A stretch of 64,000 nucleotides of DNA from Eurosta solidaginis (lineage: Eukaryota > Arthropoda > Insecta > Diptera > Tephritidae): contig NC_090319.1 of assembly GCF_040869045.1 (NCBI RefSeq), positions 239,499,832 to 239,563,831 on the forward strand. The letters run 5' to 3'. The stretch's first letter is position 1; each line of letters starts with the position of its first letter. The notes under the pieces are model-generated. The model was not told the origin of the DNA and made no database searches. It saw only the letters and a list, made by a program, of their open reading frames with translations. Made by a program: the position numbers and the translations under genes. This document shows positions 57,754 through 64,000 of this stretch, piece by piece.

Positions 57754-57845
57754 AAACCCACACAACCATGTTTACGACATGCAAATGCATTACAGTGATG
57801 CCTTGGTTTTAAAAGGGTTGTAAAAACGCTAATTTCTAATAATTT
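57754..57845. other. Short spacer between HINE copies
   Basis: 92 bp with no assignable motif. Confidence 0.4.
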
Positions 57846-60800
57846 TTATACTCAGTTGAGCAGAGCTCACAGAGTATATTAAGTTTGATTGGATAACGGT
57901 TGGTTCTACATATATAAAGGAATCGAGATAGATATAGACTTCCATATATCAAAATAATCAGGATCCAAAAAAAATTTGATTGAGCCATGTCCGTCCGTCC
58001 GTCCGTCCGTTAACACGATAACTTGAGTAAATTTTGAGGTATCTTGATGAAATTTGGTATGTAGGTTCCTGAGCACTCATCTCAGATCGCTATTTAAAAT
58101 GAACGATATCGGACTATAACCACGCCCACTTTTTCGATATCGAAAATTTCGAAAAACCGAAAAAATGCGATAATTCATTGCCAAAGGCGGTTAAACCGAT
58201 GAAACTTGGTAGATGGGTTGACGTTATGACGCAGAATAGAAAATTAGTAAGATTTTGGACAATGGGCGTGGCACCGCCCACTTTTACAAGAAGGTAATTT
58301 AAAAGTTTTGCAAGCTGTAATTTGGCAGTCGTTGAAGATATCATGATGAAATTTGGCAGGAACGTTACTACTATTACTGTATATGTGCTAAATAAAAATT
58401 AGCAAAATTGGATGAAGAACACGCCCACTTTTAAAAAAAAAATTTTTTTAAACTCAAATTTTAACAAAAAATTTAATATCTTTACTGTATATAAGTAAAT
58501 TAAATCAAAATTCAACTCCAGTAATGATATGATGCAACAAAATACAAAAATAAAAGAAAATTTCAAAATGGGCGTGGCTCCGCCCACGTACTTATCTGAA
58601 CTCACTTTATCTTGGTATAAAAAATGGCCGAAATCCGACCATAACCACGCCCACTTTATCGATATCGAAAATTACGAAAAATGAAAAAAATGCCATAATT
58701 CTATACCAAATACGAAAAAAGGGATGAAACATGGTAACTGGATTGGTTTATTGAAACAAAATATAACTTTGGAAAAAACTTTGTAAAATGGGTGTGACAC
58801 CTACCATATTAAGTAGAAGAAAATGAAAAAGTTCTACAAGGCGAAATCAACAGCCCTTGGAATCTTGGCAGGAATACTGTTAGTGTTATTGAATATACAA
58901 ATAAATTAGCAGTACCCGACAGATGATTTTCTGGATCACCTGATCCACATTTGGTCGATATCGCGAGAACGCCTTCACATATACATCTAAGGGCCACTCG
59001 CTTTTAAAACCCTCATTAATACCTTTAATTTGATATCCATATCGTACAAACACATTCTAGAGTCAACCCTGGCCCACCCTAATGGCGATATCTCGAAAAG
59101 GCGTGCACCTATAGACCTAATGCCCACTCCCTCTTAAAATGCTCAGTAACACCTTTCGTTTGATACCCATATCGTAAAAACATTCTAGAGTCACCCCTGG
59201 CCCACCCTAATGGCGATATCTCGAAAAGGCGTCCACCTATAGACCTAATGTCCACTCCCTCTTAAAATGCTCAGTAACACCTTTCCTTTGATACCCATAT
59301 CGTACAAACATTCTAGAGTCACCCCTGGCCCACCCTAATGGCGATATCTCGAAAAGGCGTCCACCTATAGACCTAATGCCCACTCCCTCTTAAAATGCTC
59401 AGTAACACCTTTCGTTTGATACCCATATCGTACAAACATTCTAGAGTCACCCCTGGCCCACCCTAATGGCGATATCTCGAAAAGGCGTCCTCCTATAGAC
59501 CTAATGCCCACTCCCTCTTAAAATGCTCAGTAACACCTTTCCTTTGATACCCATATCGTACAAACATTCTAGAGTCACCCCTGGCCCACCCTAATGGCGA
59601 TATCTCGAAAAGGCGTCCTCCTATAGACCTAATGTCCACTCCCTCTTAAAATGCTCAGTAACACCTTTCCTTTGATACCCATATCGTACAAACATTCTAG
59701 AGTCACCCCTGGCCCACCCTAATGGCGATATCTCGAAAAGGCGTCCACCTATAGACCTAATGCCCACTCCCTCTTAAAATGCTCAGTAACACCTTTCGTT
59801 TGATACCCATATCGTACAAACATTCTAGAGTCACCCCTGGCCCACCCTAATGGCGATATCTCGAAAAGGCGTCCTCCTATAGACCTAATGCCCACTCCCT
59901 CTTAAAATGCTCAGTAACACCTTTCGTTTGATACCCATATCGTACAAACATTCTAGAGTCACCCTTGGTCAACCTTTATGGCGATATCTCGCAAAGGCGT
60001 CCACCTATAGAACTGAGGATTACTCCCTTTTAAAATACTCATTACCACCTTTCATTTGATACCCATATCGTACAAACACATTCTACAGTCACCCTGGCCC
60101 ACCCTAATGGCGATATCTCGAAAAGGCGCCCACCTATAGACCTAATGCCCACTTTCTCTTAAAATGCTCAGTAATACCTTTCGTTTGATACCCATATCGT
60201 ACAAACATTCTAGAGTCACCCTTGGTCCACCTTTATGGCGATATCTCGAAAAGGCGTCCACCTATAGAACTAAGGATTGCTCCCTTTTAAAATACTCATT
60301 ACCACCTTTCATTTGATACCCATATCGTACAAACACATTCCAGAGTCACCCCTGGCCCACCCTAATGGTGATATCTCGAAAAGGCGTCCATCTATGGACC
60401 TAATGCCCACTCCCTCTTAAATCGCTCAGTAACACCTTTCGTTTGATACCCATATCGTACAAACATTCTAGAGTCACCCTTGGTCAACCTTTATGGCGAT
60501 ATCTCGAAAAGGCGTCCACCTATAGAACTGAGGATTACTCCCTTTTAAAATACTCATTACCACCTTTCATTTGATACCCATATCGTACAAACACATTCTA
60601 CAGTCACCCTGGCCCACCCTAATGGCGATATCTCGAAAAGGCGCCCACCTATAGACCTAATGCCCACTTTCTCTTAAAATGCTCAGTAACACCTTTCGTT
60701 TGATACCCATATCGTACAAACATTCTAGAGTCACCCCTGGTCCACCTTTATGGGGATTTCTCGAAAAGGCGTTCACCTATAGAACTAAAGCTCATTCCCT

Positions 60801-61098
60801 TTTAAAATACTCATTATCACCTTTCATTTGATACCCATATCGTACAAACACATTCTAGAGTCAGCCCTGGTCCACCTTTATGGCGATATCCCTAAATGGC
60901 GTCCATCCATAGAACTATGGCCTACTCTCTCTTAAAATGCTCTTTAATACCTTCCATTTGATACACATTTCATACAACCACATTCCAGGGTTACCCTAGG
61001 TTCATTTTCCTACATGGTGATTTTCCTTATTTTGTCTCCATAGCTCTCAACTGAGTATGTAATGTTCGGTTACACCCGAACTTAGCCTTCCTTACTTG
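57846..61098 (+). mobile_element. HINE-1 copy, full length
   Basis: TTTATACTCAGTTGAGCAG to CCTTCCTTACTTG followed by TT, with an intact hairpin. A deletion near 58580 fuses GGCTCCGCCCAC to the ACGTACTTATCTGAACTC module. The array occupies about 58930-60980. Confidence 0.88.
58930..60980 (+). repeat. 128-130 bp array with higher-order repeats
   Basis: Monomers of a 128-bp type (ACATTCTAGAG, CCCACCCTAATGG, GACCTAATGCCC) recur at 59181, 59309, 59437 and 59565. They alternate later with a 130-bp type (GGTCAACCTTTATGG, GAACTGAGGATTACTCC). A four-monomer block repeats with a 515-bp offset (ACCCTTGGTC at 59961 and 60476). Confidence 0.88.
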
Positions 61099-61339
61099 TT
61101 TTTTATTTCTTTTCTATTACTAAGTTAAATTCATTTTTTCATTTACATATGTTCTGACTAAATAAATTTCCAAAGAGAAAAATAAACTCCAAAAAGAAAA
61201 AAACATAGGCATTTCAAAGTGGGATTTTTCAAAATTTGCCCCTACGACCCAAAGGGGGGGACATCAGAATTCGTTTTAGAGGTATGGTTTCTTCGGCAAA
61301 GTTTTTTATTTTGATCCCTAGAATATGATTTTAACAGAG
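61099..61339. other. Unassigned spacer
   Basis: A-rich, with one G-run (CCCAAAGGGGGGGAC at about 61249). No coding or repeat assignment. Confidence 0.3.
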
Positions 61340-61613
61340 TGCAATGCTATAGTGGTCCGATCCGGCCGGTTCCGACAAATGTCTAATCGGACACCCAAAT
61401 ACACCCGCTCACCAAATTTTATCAAGATATCTCAAAAATTTAGGGACTAGTTTCCATACAAACAAACAGACGGACATGGCTAAATCAACTCAGCTCTTCA
61501 TCCTGATTATTTCGATATACTTAATGGTAAATCTATCTATTTTGCTTTAAGGACTTACAATTTTGGGATTCGTGACGAAATTAATATACCGTATCATTTT
61601 CATGAAAGGTAAC
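61340..61613 (-). mobile_element. HINE-2 fragment with sub-terminal repeat
   Basis: Contains CACCAAATTTTATCAAGATA, then ACAAACAGACGGACATGGC, and ends TTTTCATGAAAGGTAAC. TTCATGAAAGGTA is the inverse of TACCTTTCATGAA at 55907-55919, so this is the near-terminal copy of the HINE-2 sub-terminal repeat. It matches 34640-34850 in reverse. Confidence 0.65.
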
Positions 61614-61618
61614 AAATT

Positions 61619-64000
61619 TTTATACTCAGTTGAGCAGAGCTCACAGAGTATATTAAATTTGATTGGATAACGGTTGGTTGTACATATATAAAGGAATCGA
61701 GATAGATATAGACTTCCATATATCAAAATAATCAGGATCGAAAAAAAATTTGATTGCGCCATGTCCGTCCGTCCGTCCGTTAACACGATAACTTGAGTAA
61801 ATTTTGAGGTATATTGATGAAATTTGGTATGTAGGTTCCTGAGCACTTATATAAGATCGCTATTTAAAATGAACGAAATCGGACTATAACCACGCCCACT
61901 TTTTCGATATCGAAAATTTCGAAAAACCGAAAAAGTGCGATAATTCATTACAAAAGACAGATAAAGCGACGAAACTTGGTAGATGAGTTGAACTTATGAC
62001 GCAAAATAGAAAATTAGTAAAATTTTAGACAATGGGCGTGGCACCGCCCACTTTTAAAAGAAGGTAATTTAAAAGTTTTGCAAGCTGTAATTTGGCAGTC
62101 GTTGAAGATATCATAATGAAATTTGGCAGGAACGTTACTCCTATTACTATATGTACGCTTAATAAAAATTAGCAAAATCGCAGAAGGACCACGCCCACTT
62201 TAAAAAAAAAATTTTTTAAAGTAAAATTTTAACAAAAAATTTAATATCTTTACAGTATATAAGTAAATTATGTCAACATTCAACTCCAGTAATGATGTGG
62301 TGCAACAAAATACAAAAATAAAAGAAAATTTCAAAATGGGAGTGGCTCCGCCCTTTTTCATTTAATTTGTCTAGGATACTTTTAACGCCATAAGTCGAAC
62401 AAAAATTAACCAATCCTTTTGAAATTTGGTAGGGGCATAGATTTTATGACGTTAACTGTTTTCTGTGAAAATGGGCGGAATCGGTTGGTGCCACGCCCAG
62501 TTTTTATACACAGTCGGCCGTCTGTCCTTCCCCATGGCCGTTAACACGATAACTTCAGCAAAAATCGACATATCTTTAATGAACTTAGTTCACGTGCTTA
62601 CTTGAACTCACTTTATGTTCGTATGAAAAATGAACGAAATCCGACTATGACCACGCCCACTTTTTTGTTATCGAAAATTACGAAAAATGAAAAAAATGCC
62701 ATAATTCTATACCAAATACGAAAAAAGGGATGAAACATGGTAAGGTAATTGGATTGTTTTATTGACACGAAATATAACTTTAGAAAAAACTTTATAAAAT
62801 GGTTGTGACACCTACCATATTAAGTAGAAGAAAATGAAAAAGTTCTGCAGGGCGAAATAAAAAACCCTTAAAATCTTGGCAGGTATTACATATATAAATA
62901 AATTAGCTGTATCCAACAGATAATGTTCTGGATCACCCTGGTCCACATTTTGGTCGATATCTGGAAAACGCCTTCACATATACAACTACCACCACTCCCT
63001 TTTAAAACTCTCATTAATACCTTTAATTTGATACCCATATCGTACAAACTCATTCTAGAGTCACCCCTGGTCCACCTTTATGGCGATATCTCGAAAAGGC
63101 GTCCACCTATAGAACTAAGCCCCACGCCCTTTTAAAATACTCATTAACACCTTTCATTTGATACCCATATCGTACAAACATATTCTAAAGTCACCCCTGG
63201 TCCACCTTTATGGCGATATCTCGAAACAGCGTCCACCTATGGAACTAAGGATTACTCCCTTTTAAAATACTCATTAACACCTTTCTTTTGATACCCATAT
63301 TGTACAAACAAATTCTAGGGTCACCCCTGGTCCACCTTTATGGCGATATCTCGAAACGGCGTCCACCTATGGAACTAAGGATTACTCCCTTTTAAAATAC
63401 TCATTAACGCCTTTCATTTGATAGCCATATCGTACAAATGCATACCCCTGGTCCACCTTTATGGCGATATTTCGAAAAGGCGACCACCTATACAACAACC
63501 ACCGCTTCCTTTTAAAACCCTCATTAATACCTTTAATTTGATGCCCATATCGTACACATTCTAGAGTCACCCCTGGTGCACTTTTATGGCGATATTTCGA
63601 AACGGCATCCACCTATAGAACTAAGACACACTCCCTTTTAAGATACTCATTAACACCATTCGTTTGATGCCCATATTGTACAAACAAATTCTAGGGTCAC
63701 CCCTGGTCCACCTTTATGGCCATATCTCGAAACGGCGTCCACCTATGGAACTAAGGATTATTCCCTTTTAAAATACTCATTAACATCTTTCATTTGATAC
63801 CCATATCGTACAAACGCATTCTAGAGTCAACCCTGATCCACCTTTATGGCTATATCCCTAAATGGCGTCCAGCTGTAGAACTATGGCCCACTCCCTCATA
63901 AAATACTCTTTAATGCCTTTCATTTGATACGCATGTCATACAAACACATTCCAGGGTTTCCCTCGATTCATTTTCCTACATGGTTATTTTTTTTTTATAT
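61619..64000 (+). mobile_element. HINE-1 copy, cut by window end
   Basis: Starts TTATACTCAGTTGAGCAG. The modular half is complete to about 62930, then the array runs to about 63960. The hairpin end lies beyond the window. Same subfamily as 5569-7560. One monomer near 63440 has a 15-bp deletion. Confidence 0.85.

Noticed and set aside
1..64000. A conserved host protein-coding gene or cellular operon
   Set aside because: No multi-exon or single-exon frame lacks transposon motifs; all recognisable proteins belong to mobile elements.

Overview
This 64 kb window is eukaryotic, AT-rich and contains no recognisable host gene. It is a graveyard of transposable elements (TEs) from a higher fly. The element mix (Gypsy/errantivirus, Osvaldo-like, BEL/Pao, RTE-, I- and jockey-clade LINEs, a DUF4371-type hAT and DINE-1-like repeats) suggests a true fruit fly (Tephritidae). 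I infer this from familiarity with these repeats; no database was searched.

Layout. 1-3.1 kb: a decayed multicopy ORF and an errantivirus-like pol remnant. 3.1-13.3 kb: four copies of the dominant repeat (called HINE-1 here), with spacers that include a 15-bp minisatellite. 13.3-15.25 kb: an errantivirus env remnant and LTR. 15.25-18.24 kb: an internally deleted Osvaldo-like LTR element whose truncated 3' LTR abuts an RTE-clade LINE (18.24-19.73 kb). 19.8-21.2 kb: an mdg3-like pol remnant. 21.3-27.6 kb: HINE-1 copies, one split by a 3,069-bp BEL/Pao element with a 5-bp duplication. 27.7-29.7 kb: a PIF/Harbinger-like element holding a MITE, then a decayed Helitron/Helentron helicase. 29.8-36.2 kb: HINE-1 copies, one split by a SINE-like insert. 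36.4-37.7 kb: a second RTE copy. 39.4-55.3 kb: one deep nest of elements. 55.3-64 kb: four more HINE-1 copies and a fragment of a sister family (HINE-2).

HINE-1 looks like a Helentron-associated (DINE-1-type) non-autonomous element. One end carries ATACTCAGTTGAGCAG almost at the terminus. The other carries the same motif inverted about 40 bp inside, then a short hairpin, then CCTTCCTTACTTG. Every such end seen is followed by TT. About half of each long copy is a 128-130 bp tandem array, and the other half is built from diverged modules containing GGGCGTGG. HINE-2 has the same terminal plan with a different hairpin and a different sub-terminal repeat.

The 39.4-55.3 kb nest can be read like stratigraphy. 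An I-clade LINE is split in its endonuclease domain by an unclassified repeat (Z). Z is split by a hAT transposon and a jockey LINE. The hAT is split by a hAT MITE, a LINE 3' end and a Harbinger-like element, and the last is split by a further hAT-like element. Most of these boundaries have exact target-site duplications.

The most intact coding region is ORF2 of the jockey LINE (49729-52575, minus), open for about 950 codons. It has no AUG before its endonuclease motifs, and it lies in the -1 frame behind a canonical A_AAA_AAC heptamer that directly precedes the ORF1 stop. This points to -1 frameshifting to make ORF2. Nearly all other coding sequence is broken by stops, frameshifts or deletions.
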